NCBI RefSeq assembly: GCF_011078175.1
Contig: NZ_JAALCJ010000002.1
Span: forward strand, 186,001-250,000
Source of the DNA: Enterobacter cloacae
GTDB taxonomy: Bacteria; Pseudomonadota; Gammaproteobacteria; Enterobacterales; Enterobacteriaceae
Length of the DNA: 64,000 bases
Direction: 5' to 3'
Each line of letters begins with the position of its first letter. The first letter of the stretch is position 1. A model generated the notes under the pieces. That model did not search any database. It saw only the letters and a program-made list of their open reading frames with translations, and had not been told where the DNA came from. Shown piece after piece: positions 50,421 to 60,614 of the stretch. The translations under genes and the position numbers were made by a program.

Positions 50421-52469
50421 ATGAGTCGTAAACAACGGGCCCTGCTCGAACCGGCCTTAGTTCGTCAGGCCCTCATGGATGCGGTAAAAAAACTGAGCCC
50501 GCGCGTGCAGTGGCACAACCCGGTGATGTTTATTGTCTGGACTGGAAGTTTACTCACCACCGCACTGGCGATTGCCATGGGAACGGGACACCTTGCGGGG
50601 AATGCAACCTTTACCGGCGCCATCAGCCTGTGGCTGTGGTTTACCGTGCTGTTCGCCAACTTTGCCGAAGCGCTGGCGGAAGGCCGGAGTAAGGCGCAGG
50701 CCAACAGCCTGAAAGGGGTCAAAAAGACCGCCTTTGCGCGCAAATTACGCGAACCTAAATACGGCGCGCAAATGGATCACGTTCCGGCGGATGAACTGCG
50801 TAAAGGCGACGTAGTGCTGGTGGAAGCTGGGGACATCATCCCCTGCGACGGGGAAGTCATTGAAGGCGGCGCATCGGTAGACGAAAGCGCCATTACCGGG
50901 GAGTCTGCCCCGGTTATCCGTGAGTCCGGCGGGGATTTCGCATCTGTTACCGGCGGGACGCGCATTCTTTCCGACTGGCTGGTGATCCAGTGCAGCGTCA
51001 ACCCGGGCGAAACCTTCCTCGACCGGATGATTGCCATGGTGGAAGGCGCTCAGCGTCGTAAAACACCGAACGAGATCGCCCTGACCATTCTGCTGGTGGC
51101 ACTCACCATTGTCTTTCTGCTGGCAACGGCGACCCTGTGGCCGTTCTCCGCCTACGGCGGTACAGCGGTCAGCATCACCGTATTGATCGCCCTGCTGGTC
51201 TGTCTGATCCCCACCACTATCGGCGGCCTGCTCTCCGCGATTGGCGTGGCGGGGATGAGCCGTATGCTGGGTGCGAACGTCATCGCCACCAGCGGACGCG
51301 CCGTTGAAGCGGCGGGTGACGTAGACGTGCTGCTGCTGGATAAAACCGGGACCATCACCCTGGGCAATCGTCAGGCCTCTGACTTTTTACCTGCTCCTGG
51401 CGTGGATGAAAAAACGCTGGCTGACGCGGCGCAGCTTTCCTCGCTGGCTGATGAAACGCCGGAAGGCCGCAGCATCGTGATCCTCGCCAAGCAGCGCTTT
51501 AACCTGCGCCAGCGCGACGTTCAGGGCCTGCACGCCACGTTCGTGCCCTTTACGGCGCAAACCCGCATGAGCGGAATTAACATTCAGGACCGGATGATCC
51601 GTAAAGGGTCCGTTGATGCCATTCGCCGTCATATTGAAGCCAATAATGGACACTTCCCCCCGGAAGTCGACCACCTGGTGGAAAGCGTGGCGCGTCAGGG
51701 GGCAACCCCGCTGGTGGTGGCGGAAGGTGCAAGCGTTCTGGGGGTGATCGCCCTGAAGGATATCGTTAAAGGCGGTATAAAAGAGCGTTTCGCCCAGATG
51801 CGTAAGATGGGCATTAAAACGGTGATGATCACCGGAGATAACCGCCTCACCGCGGCCGCCATCGCCGCCGAAGCGGGCGTGGATGATTTCCTTTCCGAAG
51901 CGACGCCGGAAGCGAAGCTGGCTTTGATCCGTCAGTATCAGTCGGAAGGCCGTCTGGTGGCGATGACCGGTGACGGCACCAACGACGCCCCGGCGCTGGC
52001 GCAGGCCGACGTGGCGGTGGCGATGAACTCCGGTACGCAGGCGGCAAAAGAGGCGGGGAACATGGTGGATCTCGACTCGAACCCGACCAAGCTAATTGAG
52101 GTTGTGCACATCGGGAAGCAGATGCTGATGACGCGCGGCTCGCTGACCACGTTCAGTATCGCCAACGACGTGGCGAAGTATTTCGCCATCATCCCGGCGG
52201 CTTTTGCCGCGACCTACCCGCAGCTGAATGCCCTGAACGTGATGCACCTGTACTCTCCGGCCTCGGCCATTCTGAGCGCGGTGATCTTCAACGCGCTGAT
52301 TATTGTCTTTCTTATTCCGCTGGCGCTGAAAGGGGTGAGCTATAAGCCGCTGACGGCCGCCGCCATGCTGCGCCGCAACCTGTGGATTTACGGCCTGGGC
52401 GGGCTGGTGGTGCCCTTTATCGGGATCAAGGTTATCGACGTGCTGTTAACGCTGTTCGGGCTGGTTTAA
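50421..52469 (+). CDS. kdpB: KdpB, P-type ATPase subunit
   Basis: KdpB hydrolyses ATP to drive K+ import. The 682 aa equal E. coli. The phosphorylated Asp is D307 in [12 protein letters not shown]. The actuator-domain motif TGES is at 159-162, with S162 the site of inhibitory phosphorylation in E. coli. The hinge motif [17 protein letters not shown] is near 515. It follows kdpA by 18 bp. Confidence 0.98.
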   Translation: MSRKQRALLEPALVRQALMDAVKKLSPRVQWHNPVMFIVWTGSLLTTALAIAMGTGHLAGNATFTGAISLWLWFTVLFANFAEALAEGRSKAQANSLKGVKKTAFARKLREPKYGAQMDHVPADELRKGDVVLVEAGDIIPCDGEVIEGGASVDESAITGESAPVIRESGGDFASVTGGTRILSDWLVIQCSVNPGETFLDRMIAMVEGAQRRKTPNEIALTILLVALTIVFLLATATLWPFSAYGGTAVSITVLIALLVCLIPTTIGGLLSAIGVAGMSRMLGANVIATSGRAVEAAGDVDVLLLDKTGTITLGNRQASDFLPAPGVDEKTLADAAQLSSLADETPEGRSIVILAKQRFNLRQRDVQGLHATFVPFTAQTRMSGINIQDRMIRKGSVDAIRRHIEANNGHFPPEVDHLVESVARQGATPLVVAEGASVLGVIALKDIVKGGIKERFAQMRKMGIKTVMITGDNRLTAAAIAAEAGVDDFLSEATPEAKLALIRQYQSEGRLVAMTGDGTNDAPALAQADVAVAMNSGTQAAKEAGNMVDLDSNPTKLIEVVHIGKQMLMTRGSLTTFSIANDVAKYFAIIPAAFAATYPQLNALNVMHLYSPASAILSAVIFNALIIVFLIPLALKGVSYKPLTAAAMLRRNLWIYGLGGLVVPFIGIKVIDVLLTLFGLV

Positions 52470-52480
52470 AGGTGAATCGA

Positions 52481-53056
52481 ATGATGATGTTACGTCCCGC
52501 TATACTGTTGTTTATTCTGCTGTCTCTGATTACCGGCGGGCTTTACCCGCTGATGACTACCGCGCTGGGCCAGTGGTGGTTTAAGGACCAGGCCAACGGC
52601 TCGCTGATTATCCGGAACGGTGAAAACCGCGGCTCGCGCCTGATTGGGCAGAACTTCACGGACGCAGGCTACTTCCAGGGACGCCCTTCCGCCACTGCGG
52701 AAAGCCCGTATAATCCAATGGCCTCCGGCGGCAGCAATCTGGCAGGCAGCAATCCCGCGCTGGATAAAGCCATCGCTGAACGCGTTACCGCCCTGCGCGC
52801 CGCGAATCCACAGGCCAGCCGTGAGGTGCCGGTTGAGCTGGTCACCGCTTCCGCGAGCGGGCTGGATTACAGCCTGACGCCGGATGCGGTGGCGTGGCAG
52901 ATCCCACGCGTGGCCGCCGCCCGTCAGCTGACCGTCGATCAGGTGAACCAGCTGGTCGCAGAACATACGCAAAAGCCGCTGGCCAGCTTTATCGGCATGC
53001 CGATAGTGAACATTGTTGAGCTGAATCTGGCGCTGGACGCGCTAAGGAAGAACTAA
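52481..53056 (+). CDS. kdpC: KdpC, periplasmic-side subunit of the Kdp pump
   Basis: KdpC is a single-span protein that stabilises KdpFABC and raises ATP affinity. Three consecutive ATGs (52481, 52484, 52487) are possible. I chose the first, five bases after GGTGA, giving 191 aa (E. coli 190). One N-terminal helix is followed by the conserved [24 protein letters not shown] segment and [11 protein letters not shown]. Its stop abuts the kdpD ATG. Confidence 0.96.
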   Translation: MMMLRPAILLFILLSLITGGLYPLMTTALGQWWFKDQANGSLIIRNGENRGSRLIGQNFTDAGYFQGRPSATAESPYNPMASGGSNLAGSNPALDKAIAERVTALRAANPQASREVPVELVTASASGLDYSLTPDAVAWQIPRVAAARQLTVDQVNQLVAEHTQKPLASFIGMPIVNIVELNLALDALRKN

Positions 53057-55744
53057 ATGACCGACGAGCCCATGCGCCCGGATCCGGACAGGCTGCTTGA
53101 ACAGACGGCGGAAGCCCACCGTGGCAAGCTGAAAATTTTCTTCGGCGCCTGCGCGGGCGTCGGGAAAACCTTCGCCATGCTGACGGAAGCCCAGCGGCTG
53201 CGGGCGCAGGGGCTTGATATTCTCATCGGCGTGGTGGAAACCCACGGTCGCAAAGAGACGGCGGTGCTGCTGACGGGGCTGGCGACGCAGCCGCCCCAGC
53301 GTATCAGCCATCGCGGGCGGCTGGTCACGGAGTTTGATCTTGATGCCGCCCTTGCCCGCCGCCCTGCCCTGATCCTGATGGACGAACTGGCGCACAGCAA
53401 TGCGCCAGGCTCCCGCCATCCGAAGCGCTGGCAGGATGTTGAGGAGCTGCTTGAGGCAGGCATTGACGTCTTCACCACGGTGAACGTTCAGCATCTGGAA
53501 AGCCTGAACGACGTGGTGAGCGGCGTAACCGGTATCCAGGTGCGGGAAACCGTCCCCGATCCGTTTTTTGATTCTGCCGATGAAGTGGTACTGGTTGACC
53601 TGCCGCCGGACGATCTGCGCCAGCGCCTGCACGAAGGCAAAGTGTATATTGCCGGCCAGGCCGAACGCGCCATCGAACATTTTTTCCGCAAAGGCAACCT
53701 GATTGCCCTGCGCGAGCTGGCCCTGCGCCGCACCGCCGATCGCGTTGATGACCAGATGCGAGCCTGGCGGGACCTTCAGGGGCAAGAGCGCGTCTGGCAC
53801 ACGCGGGACGCCATTCTGTTATGCATTGGCCACGGCAGCGGCAACGAAAAGCTGGTCCGCACCGCCGCCCGGCTTGCGGCGAAGTTTGGCAGCGTCTGGC
53901 ACGCGGTCTACGTCGAAACGCCGCAGCTGCACGCCCTGCCGGAGAATCAGCGCCGCGCCATACTAAGCGCGCTGCGGCTGGCGCAGGAGCTGGGTGCCGA
54001 AACAGCAACCCTTTCCGATCCGCAGGAAGATAAAGCCATTCTGCGCTACGCGCGCGAGCACAACCTGGGCAAGATTGTGATTGGACGTCGCCAGCATCGC
54101 CGCTGGTTTAGCCGCGAATCTTTTGCCGACAGGCTGGCCCGCCGCGCGCCGGATCTTGATTTAGTCATCGTCGCGCTGGATGACAGGCCCGCCCCTCTGC
54201 CCAACCGTACGCCGGACGCTCGCACCTTTGGCGATAAATGGCGGATTCAGATCCGCGGCTGCCTGGTGGCCGTTGTCCTTTGCGCCCTGATTACGGTGAT
54301 TGCCAGTCAGTGGCTAATCGCTTTCGACGCCGCCAATCTGGTCATGATTTATCTGCTGGGCGTCGTTGTGGTCGCGCTCTTTTACGGCCGCTGGCCGTCG
54401 GTGCTGGCAACGGTGATCAACGTCATCAGCTTCGACCTTTTTTTTATCGCTCCGCGCGGAACGCTTGCTGTCTCGGACGTACAGTACATTCTGACCTTTG
54501 CCGTGATGCTTACCGTCGGGCTGGTGATCGGGAATCTGACGGCAGGCGTGCGCTACCAGGCACGCATTGCCCGCTATCGCGAGCAGCGCACGCGCCATCT
54601 GTATGAAATGTCAAAATCGCTGGCGGTCGGCCGCACGCAGCGGGATATCGTGCAAACCAGCGAGCAGTTTATCCGCTCGACCTTTCAGGCCAGTAATCTG
54701 ATTTTGCTCCCCGACGAGCAGGGGCGCCTTCGCCCGCTGACCTCCCCTTCGGGGATGACGCCCTGGGATGAAGCGATTGCCCGCTGGAGTTTCGATAAGG
54801 GTTTACCTGCCGGCGCCGGCACCGACACTCTGCCCGGCGTGCCTTACCAGATCCTGCCGCTGCGCAGCGCAGATAAAAATCACGGGCTGGTCATCGTCGA
54901 GCCGTCTAATCTGCGTCAGCTGATGATCCCAGAGCAGCAGCGCCTGCTGGAAACCTTCACCCTGCTGGTCGCCAGCGCCCTTGAACGGCTGGCGCTCACC
55001 GCCAGCGAAGAGCAGGCGCGGCTGGCAAGCGAGCGCGAAAGCATCCGAAACTCGCTGCTGGCAGCGCTGTCTCACGATCTGCGCACCCCGCTTACCGTGC
55101 TGTTTGGTCAGTCCGAAATTCTGACGCTGGATCTGGCGGCGGAAGGATCAAAACATGCGATGCAGGCCAGCGAAATTCGCCAGCACGTGCTGAATACCAC
55201 GCGCCTGGTGAATAACCTGCTGGACATGGCGCGCATTCAGTCCGGCGGGTTTAACCTCAAAAAAGAGTGGCTCACCCTGGAGGAGGTTGTCGGTAGCGCG
55301 CTGAAGATGCTGGAGCCGGGTCTCGGCGGGCGCCATATTGAGCTGGACATGCCGGAACCCCTGACGCTCATTCACGTTGATGGCCCGCTGTTTGAGCGCG
55401 TGCTGATTAATCTGCTGGAAAATGCCGCTAAATACGCCGGGGCAAAGGCCCGGCTGGGAATTACTGCCAGGGTGGATAATCGTTCGCTGCGGCTCGACGT
55501 ATGGGATACCGGGCCGGGTATTCCGGCGGGCCAGGAGCGCGCCATTTTCGAAAAATTTGCGCGCGGTAATAAGGAGTCCGCCATTCCGGGCGTTGGGCTG
55601 GGGCTGGCGATCTGCCAGGCGATTGTCGACGTGCATGGCGGCACCCTTTCCGCAGAGAACCGCCCGGAAGGTGGGGCACGCTTTTGTGTTACACTTCCTC
55701 TTGAAAGCCCACCAGAACTTGATGAATTACCAGAGGATTTGTGA
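53057..55744 (+). CDS. kdpD: KdpD, sensor histidine kinase for K+ limitation
   Basis: KdpD senses low K+ and turgor-related signals and phosphorylates KdpE. The 895 residues (E. coli 894) comprise the KdpD domain with Walker A GACAGVGKT (30-38). A USP-like domain follows (about 250-370), then four membrane helices (about 400-500) and a GAF-like region. The kinase core has the phospho-His in ALSHDLRTPLT and the N and G boxes (NLLENAAKYA, DTGPGIP, GVGLGLAI). It overlaps kdpE by four bases. Confidence 0.98.
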   Translation: MTDEPMRPDPDRLLEQTAEAHRGKLKIFFGACAGVGKTFAMLTEAQRLRAQGLDILIGVVETHGRKETAVLLTGLATQPPQRISHRGRLVTEFDLDAALARRPALILMDELAHSNAPGSRHPKRWQDVEELLEAGIDVFTTVNVQHLESLNDVVSGVTGIQVRETVPDPFFDSADEVVLVDLPPDDLRQRLHEGKVYIAGQAERAIEHFFRKGNLIALRELALRRTADRVDDQMRAWRDLQGQERVWHTRDAILLCIGHGSGNEKLVRTAARLAAKFGSVWHAVYVETPQLHALPENQRRAILSALRLAQELGAETATLSDPQEDKAILRYAREHNLGKIVIGRRQHRRWFSRESFADRLARRAPDLDLVIVALDDRPAPLPNRTPDARTFGDKWRIQIRGCLVAVVLCALITVIASQWLIAFDAANLVMIYLLGVVVVALFYGRWPSVLATVINVISFDLFFIAPRGTLAVSDVQYILTFAVMLTVGLVIGNLTAGVRYQARIARYREQRTRHLYEMSKSLAVGRTQRDIVQTSEQFIRSTFQASNLILLPDEQGRLRPLTSPSGMTPWDEAIARWSFDKGLPAGAGTDTLPGVPYQILPLRSADKNHGLVIVEPSNLRQLMIPEQQRLLETFTLLVASALERLALTASEEQARLASERESIRNSLLAALSHDLRTPLTVLFGQSEILTLDLAAEGSKHAMQASEIRQHVLNTTRLVNNLLDMARIQSGGFNLKKEWLTLEEVVGSALKMLEPGLGGRHIELDMPEPLTLIHVDGPLFERVLINLLENAAKYAGAKARLGITARVDNRSLRLDVWDTGPGIPAGQERAIFEKFARGNKESAIPGVGLGLAICQAIVDVHGGTLSAENRPEGGARFCVTLPLESPPELDELPEDL

Positions 55745-56418
55745 TTAACGTTCTGATTGTTGAAGATGAGATCGCTATCAGCCGATTTCTGCGTACCGCG
55801 CTGGAAGGCGACGGTTTGCGCGTTCATGAAGCCGGAACGCTTCAACGAGGGTTGATTGAAGCCGCGACCCGCAAGCCAGATCTGGTGATCCTGGATCTGG
55901 GACTTCCGGATGGCGACGGCATCGATTTTATTCGAGAGGTGCGTCAGTGGAGCCAGATGCCTGTTCTGGTGCTCTCTGCCCGCACCGAAGAGACGGATAA
56001 AATCGCCGCGCTGGATGCCGGAGCAGATGATTATCTGATCAAACCGTTTGGCATTGGCGAGCTACAGGCCCGGCTTCGCGTGGCGCTGCGTCGACACAGT
56101 GCCACCACCCCTTCTGATCCGGTGTACGCCTTTGGCGATATCCGCGTCGATCTTGCTGCCCGCCGCATCGTGCGAGGTGAAGAAGAGATCCACCTTACGC
56201 CTATTGAGTTTCGTCTGCTGGCCGTGCTGCTCAATAACCATGGCAAAGTGTTAACGCAGCGACAGCTGTTAAGCCAGGTCTGGGGGCCGAATGCTGTCGA
56301 GCATAGTCACTATTTACGCATTTATATGGGACACCTTCGCCAGAAACTTGAAGCCGATCCCGCGCGTCCTCGTCATTTATTAACAGAAACCGGTATCGGA
56401 TATCGGTTTATGATTTGA
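55741..56418 (+). CDS. kdpE: KdpE, OmpR-family response regulator
   Basis: KdpE activates kdpFABC when phosphorylated. The GTG start at 55741 overlaps the kdpD stop (GTGA). The 225 aa equal E. coli. The receiver domain has D52 as phospho-acceptor (LVILDLGLPDGDG) and K101-type KPFGIGE. The winged-helix output domain ends HLLTETGIGYRFMI. Confidence 0.98.
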   Translation: MINVLIVEDEIAISRFLRTALEGDGLRVHEAGTLQRGLIEAATRKPDLVILDLGLPDGDGIDFIREVRQWSQMPVLVLSARTEETDKIAALDAGADDYLIKPFGIGELQARLRVALRRHSATTPSDPVYAFGDIRVDLAARRIVRGEEEIHLTPIEFRLLAVLLNNHGKVLTQRQLLSQVWGPNAVEHSHYLRIYMGHLRQKLEADPARPRHLLTETGIGYRFMI

Positions 56419-56463
56419 ATAAGTATTCACCTTCATTTTAAATAAAGAACACACCAGCCTCAC

Positions 56464-56504
56464 TATAGCCATGAAATAACGATGAGATTATTTTCATGGC
56501 TATA
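56464..56504. terminator. Long A/T-rich hairpin after kdpE
   Basis: TATAGCCATGAAATAA and TTATTTTCATGGCTATA form a 16-bp stem with one bulged T and an eight-base loop. It lies 46 bp past kdpE. There is no clear T-run, so the role (terminator or RNA stability) is uncertain. Confidence 0.5.
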
Positions 56505-56696
56505 TTTACCCTCTCCCGAACACAATTAAAACATCAATTTAACACCAAGCCAACAAAACAGCATTATGATCTGCATTATTCACTCAAAACGACTAATTAT
56601 TTCTGAAATGATCGGTTATTGGTGATCTGTTTCACAGTTAATCCCTTTTTCATGGATAAAATGACCGTGCTTTCAATTACTGAAAGGAAACTGAAC

Positions 56697-56801
56697 ATGG
56701 AAAACAACAATCGTTTAATGCCCCATATAAGGCGGACAACACATATCATGATGTTTGCCCACCGAAACTGTTTTGACTTTCATCTCTTTAACGCCCGGTA
56801 G
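56697..56801 (+). CDS. speFL: SpeFL, ornithine-sensing arrest peptide of speF
   Basis: This 34-residue leader peptide begins MENNNRLMPHIRRTTHIM and is nearly identical to E. coli SpeFL. In E. coli and Salmonella, ornithine captured by the ribosome with nascent SpeFL stalls translation and prevents Rho-dependent termination, inducing speF-potE. The start at 56697 follows GAAAGGAAA. Position is 255 bp upstream of speF. Identity rests on sequence; the mechanism is from the literature on the homologues. Confidence 0.95.
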   Translation: MENNNRLMPHIRRTTHIMMFAHRNCFDFHLFNAR

Positions 56802-57056
56802 TCCTTCGACTTCTGGCGCACCTGTTTACAGGTTATCCTGAAAAACGCTATTTTACAGGCTGTTGCCTGTGAACACCTGCGCTCATTCCTTATGATTCAG
56901 ATTCTCCGCAACCGGGCGGACTGAATTCTACTCAGCAAAAAAGCAATTAACTGATTTCGCATCAGCGGACACGCTTTGCTTTTTTTTCCGGAAATAATCG
57001 ATTTCTTTACCGCAAGAAGTCGAGGGCCCCATATTGCCTGAAATAAAGAGATAAAG
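56802..57056 (+). promoter_or_regulatory. speF leader RNA with hairpins and a terminator-like structure
   Basis: Downstream of speFL are the hairpins ACCTGT/ACAGGT (56820-56833) and ACAGGC/GCCTGT (56855-56870). A larger structure at 56937-56987 has outer stem AAAAAAGCAA/TTGCTTTTTT, inner stem CTGAT/ATCAG, and continues with T to 56987. The last looks like an intrinsic terminator about 70 nt before the speF ATG. The family is known for Rho-dependent control; a second, intrinsic checkpoint is my inference. Confidence 0.6.
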
Positions 57057-59255
57057 ATGAAAACGTTAAAAATTGCCGTCAGCCGTGCCTGTCCTGAATG
57101 TTTTACCACTTCGCGCGACATTGTGGATATCACCGCATCGGATTATATTGATGTGGCAGCCGTGGTTCTGGCCGTCAGCGATATTTTCAATGGCGCCATA
57201 GAAGAAATAGAAGCCACGGGATTCGGTATTCCGGTGTTTATTGCCACGCATAAAGAAGAAAGAGTTCCGGCTGAATTTCTGTCGCGTATTCACGGCATTT
57301 TTGAGTACTCCGACACCAGCAACGCGTACTACGGACGCCAGCTTGAAGCGGCTGCGCAGAAGTACGAAACCCGGCTCCGTCCGCCGTTCTTCCGCGCGCT
57401 GGTCGATTACGTCCAGCAGGGGAACAGCGCGTTTGACTGCCCCGGACATCAGGGAGGCCAGTTCTTCCGCCGCCATCCGGCCGGAAACCAGTTTGTCGAT
57501 TTCTTTGGCGAAACGCTTTTCCGCGCCGATCTGTGCAATGCCGACGTGGCAATGGGCGATCTGCTGATCCACGAAGGCGCGCCATGCATCGCCCAACAGC
57601 ATGCGGCAAAAGTCTTTAATGCGGATAAAACCTACTTCGTGCTGAACGGCACCTCCTCCTCCAACAAGGTGGTGCTCAATGCCCTGCTTACGCCAGGCGA
57701 TCTGGTGCTGTTCGATCGCAATAACCATAAATCTAATCACCACGGGGCGCTGTTACAGGCGGGCGCGACGCCGGTATATCTGGAAACGGCGCGCAACCCG
57801 TACGGGTTTATCGGCGGTATTGATGCACACTGTTTCGACGAGAGCTATCTGCGGGAGCTGGTGTCAGAGGTCGCGCCTGGCCGCGCGCGGGATGAACGTC
57901 CGTTCCGTCTGGCGGTGATCCAGCTGGGCACCTACGACGGTACCATTTATAACGCCCGTCAGGTGGTGGATAAGATTGGTCACCTGTGCGATTACATTCT
58001 GTTTGATTCCGCATGGGTGGGTTACGAGCAGTTTATCCCGATGATGGCCGACTGCTCGCCGCTGCTGCTGGAGCTGAACGAAAACGACCCGGGCATTCTG
58101 GTTACCCAGTCGGTGCATAAGCAGCAGGCGGGCTTCTCGCAAACCTCGCAAATCCATAAGAAGGACAGCCATATAAAAGGCCAGCCGCGCTATGTCCCGC
58201 ATAAGCGCCTCAACAACGCCTTTATGATGCACGCCTCCACCAGCCCGTTCTACCCGCTGTTTGCCGCCCTGGATATCAACGCCCGCATGCACGAGGGGCA
58301 AAGTGGGCGCAACATGTGGATGGACTGCGTGGTGACCGGTATCGAAGCGCGGAAACTGATCCTTCAGAACTGTCGGTTTATTCGCCCATTCGTGCCGGAG
58401 ACGGTGGATGGTCGTCCGTGGGAAAGCTGGGATACGTCGGACATTGCCACCGATCTGCGCTTCTTCCATTTCGTGCCGGGCGAACGCTGGCACGCCTTTG
58501 AGGGATATGCCGAGCACCAGTATTTTATCGATCCCTGCAAACTGCTGCTGACCACGCCGGGCATCAATGCCGGTACAGGTGAGTATGAAGAGTTCGGCGT
58601 GCCCGCCACCATCCTCGCCAACTTCCTGCGTGAAAACGGCATCGTGCCGGAAAAATGTGACCTCAACTCCATTCTCTTCCTGCTCACCCCGGCGGAGGAC
58701 ATGGGCAAATTGCAGCAGCTCGTCGCCCAGCTGGTGCGCTTCGAAAAAATGCTCCAGAGCGATGTGCCGCTGAAAGAGGTTCTGCCCTCTCTTTATAAGC
58801 AACATCCGGAACGATATGCGGAGTATACCCTGCGTCAGATCTGCCAGGAGATGCACGATCTGTATGCCCGCCACAACGTGAAACAGCTGCAAAAAGAGAT
58901 GTTCCGCAAATCTCACTTCCCGCGCGTCATGATGAACCCGCAGGAGGCGAACTATGCGTATCTGCGCGGTGAGGTCGAACTGGTGTCCCTGCGCGACGCG
59001 GAAGGCCGTATCGCCGCGGAAGGCGCGCTGCCTTACCCACCGGGGGTGTTGTGCGTGGTTCCGGGAGAAGTCTGGGGCGGTTCCGTGCTGCGCTATTTTG
59101 CCGCGCTGGAAGAGGGGATCAATCTGCTGCCGGGCTTTGCCCCTGAGTTGCAGGGGGTTTACGTCGAGGAGTGTGATGGTCGCAAAGAAGTGCGCTGCTA
59201 TGTGATCAAACACCCTGCCGCTCAGCCATCGCTGATCAAAGGAGAAAACTTATGA
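57057..59255 (+). CDS. speF: SpeF, inducible ornithine decarboxylase
   Basis: SpeF decarboxylates ornithine to putrescine and consumes protons at low pH. The 732 residues are the family length. An N-terminal flavodoxin-like wing (about 1-110) is followed by the PLP-dependent core, with the Schiff-base Lys in TQSVHKQQAGFSQTSQ and substrate-pocket block FDSAWVGYEQF. Its first 70 residues are noticeably more diverged from E. coli than the rest. The stop overlaps the potE ATG (ATGA). Confidence 0.97.
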   Translation: MKTLKIAVSRACPECFTTSRDIVDITASDYIDVAAVVLAVSDIFNGAIEEIEATGFGIPVFIATHKEERVPAEFLSRIHGIFEYSDTSNAYYGRQLEAAAQKYETRLRPPFFRALVDYVQQGNSAFDCPGHQGGQFFRRHPAGNQFVDFFGETLFRADLCNADVAMGDLLIHEGAPCIAQQHAAKVFNADKTYFVLNGTSSSNKVVLNALLTPGDLVLFDRNNHKSNHHGALLQAGATPVYLETARNPYGFIGGIDAHCFDESYLRELVSEVAPGRARDERPFRLAVIQLGTYDGTIYNARQVVDKIGHLCDYILFDSAWVGYEQFIPMMADCSPLLLELNENDPGILVTQSVHKQQAGFSQTSQIHKKDSHIKGQPRYVPHKRLNNAFMMHASTSPFYPLFAALDINARMHEGQSGRNMWMDCVVTGIEARKLILQNCRFIRPFVPETVDGRPWESWDTSDIATDLRFFHFVPGERWHAFEGYAEHQYFIDPCKLLLTTPGINAGTGEYEEFGVPATILANFLRENGIVPEKCDLNSILFLLTPAEDMGKLQQLVAQLVRFEKMLQSDVPLKEVLPSLYKQHPERYAEYTLRQICQEMHDLYARHNVKQLQKEMFRKSHFPRVMMNPQEANYAYLRGEVELVSLRDAEGRIAAEGALPYPPGVLCVVPGEVWGGSVLRYFAALEEGINLLPGFAPELQGVYVEECDGRKEVRCYVIKHPAAQPSLIKGENL

Positions 59256-60565
59256 GTAAGGCCAACAAGATGGGCGTGGTGCAACTCACTATTCTCACCA
59301 TGGTGAATATGATGGGGTCCGGGATCATTATGCTGCCCACCAAACTCGCTGAAGTGGGTACGATTTCGATTATCTCCTGGCTTGTTACCGCGGTGGGTTC
59401 GATGGCGCTGGCGTGGGCGTTTGCCAAGTGCGGAATGTTCAGCCGCAAGTCAGGCGGGATGGGTGGCTATGCCGAATATGCGTTTGGTAAGTCCGGTAAC
59501 TTTATGGCCAACTACACCTACGGCGTGTCACTGCTGATCGCCAACGTGGCGATTGCTATTTCCGCTGTCGGTTACGGCACAGAGCTGTTTGGCGCGACGC
59601 TGACCCCGGTGCAGATTGGGCTGGCGACCATCGGCGTGCTGTGGATCTGCACCGTCGCCAACTTTGGCGGCGCGCGCATCACCGGACAGCTCAGCAGCAT
59701 CACCGTCTGGGGCGTCATCATCCCGGTGGTCGGCCTGTGCATTATCGGCTGGTTCTGGTTTAGCCCGACGCTGTACGCCAACTCCTGGAATCCTCACCAC
59801 GTACCGTTCTTCACCGCCGTGGGATCGTCCATCGCCATGACGCTGTGGGCTTTCCTCGGTCTGGAGTCGGCCTGCGCGAATGCTGAAGTGGTGGAAAATC
59901 CGGAGAAGAACGTGCCGATCGCGGTACTCGGCGGGACGCTGGGAGCCGCGGTGATCTATATCGTCTCGACCAACGTGATTGCGGGGATTGTACCCAATAT
60001 GGATCTGGCTAACTCCACGGCGCCGTTCGGGCTGGCGTTTGCGCAGATGTTTACGCCGGAGATGGGGAAAGTGATCATGGGACTGATGGTGATGTCCTGC
60101 TGCGGCTCGCTGCTGGGCTGGCAGTTCACCATCGCTCAGGTGTTTAAATCTTCCGCTGACGAAGGTTATTTCCCGAAAATCTTCTCCCGCGTCACCAAAG
60201 CGGATGCGCCGGTGCAGGGTATGCTGGCGATTGTAATTTTCCAGAGCGGTTTGTCGCTGATGACCATCAGCCCGTCACTGAACAGCCAGTTTAACGTGCT
60301 GGTCAACCTGGCGGTGGTGACGAACATCATTCCGTACATTCTGTCGATGGCGGCGCTGGTGATTATACAGAAGGTGGCGAAGGTGGATCCGCGCAAAGCC
60401 CGGGCGGCCAATATCGTGGCGCTGATTGGGGCGATTTACAGCTTCTATGCGCTCTACTCGTCCGGTCAGGAGGCGATGCTGTACGGGGCGATGGTGACAT
60501 TCATGGGCTGGACGCTGTACGGTCTGGTCTCACCACGGTTTGAACTGAAGAATAAACACAGCTAA
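59252..60565 (+). CDS. potE: PotE, putrescine-ornithine antiporter
   Basis: PotE exchanges external ornithine for internal putrescine across the inner membrane. The 437-residue APC-family transporter has about 12 helices. Its N-terminus MSKANKMGVVQLTILTMVNMMGSGI contains the GSGI substrate-binding turn of helix 1, and LWAFLGLESA in helix 6 includes the conserved Glu. It is translationally coupled to speF. Confidence 0.97.
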   Translation: MSKANKMGVVQLTILTMVNMMGSGIIMLPTKLAEVGTISIISWLVTAVGSMALAWAFAKCGMFSRKSGGMGGYAEYAFGKSGNFMANYTYGVSLLIANVAIAISAVGYGTELFGATLTPVQIGLATIGVLWICTVANFGGARITGQLSSITVWGVIIPVVGLCIIGWFWFSPTLYANSWNPHHVPFFTAVGSSIAMTLWAFLGLESACANAEVVENPEKNVPIAVLGGTLGAAVIYIVSTNVIAGIVPNMDLANSTAPFGLAFAQMFTPEMGKVIMGLMVMSCCGSLLGWQFTIAQVFKSSADEGYFPKIFSRVTKADAPVQGMLAIVIFQSGLSLMTISPSLNSQFNVLVNLAVVTNIIPYILSMAALVIIQKVAKVDPRKARAANIVALIGAIYSFYALYSSGQEAMLYGAMVTFMGWTLYGLVSPRFELKNKHS

Positions 60566-60571
60566 AAAAGA

Positions 60572-60603
60572 CGCCCGGTGGCGCTGGCGTTTACCGGGCC
60601 TGC
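60572..60603. repeat. REP-type palindrome after potE
   Basis: GCCCGGT (60573-60579) pairs with ACCGGGC (60593-60599) around GGCGCTGGCGTTT. It has the usual REP form and lies between potE and the terminator. Confidence 0.7.
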
Positions 60604-60614
60604 GAGGTCAATGC

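Noticed and set aside
53057..55744. KdpD as a novel hybrid kinase
   Set aside because: Domain order, length and operon place are those of ordinary KdpD.
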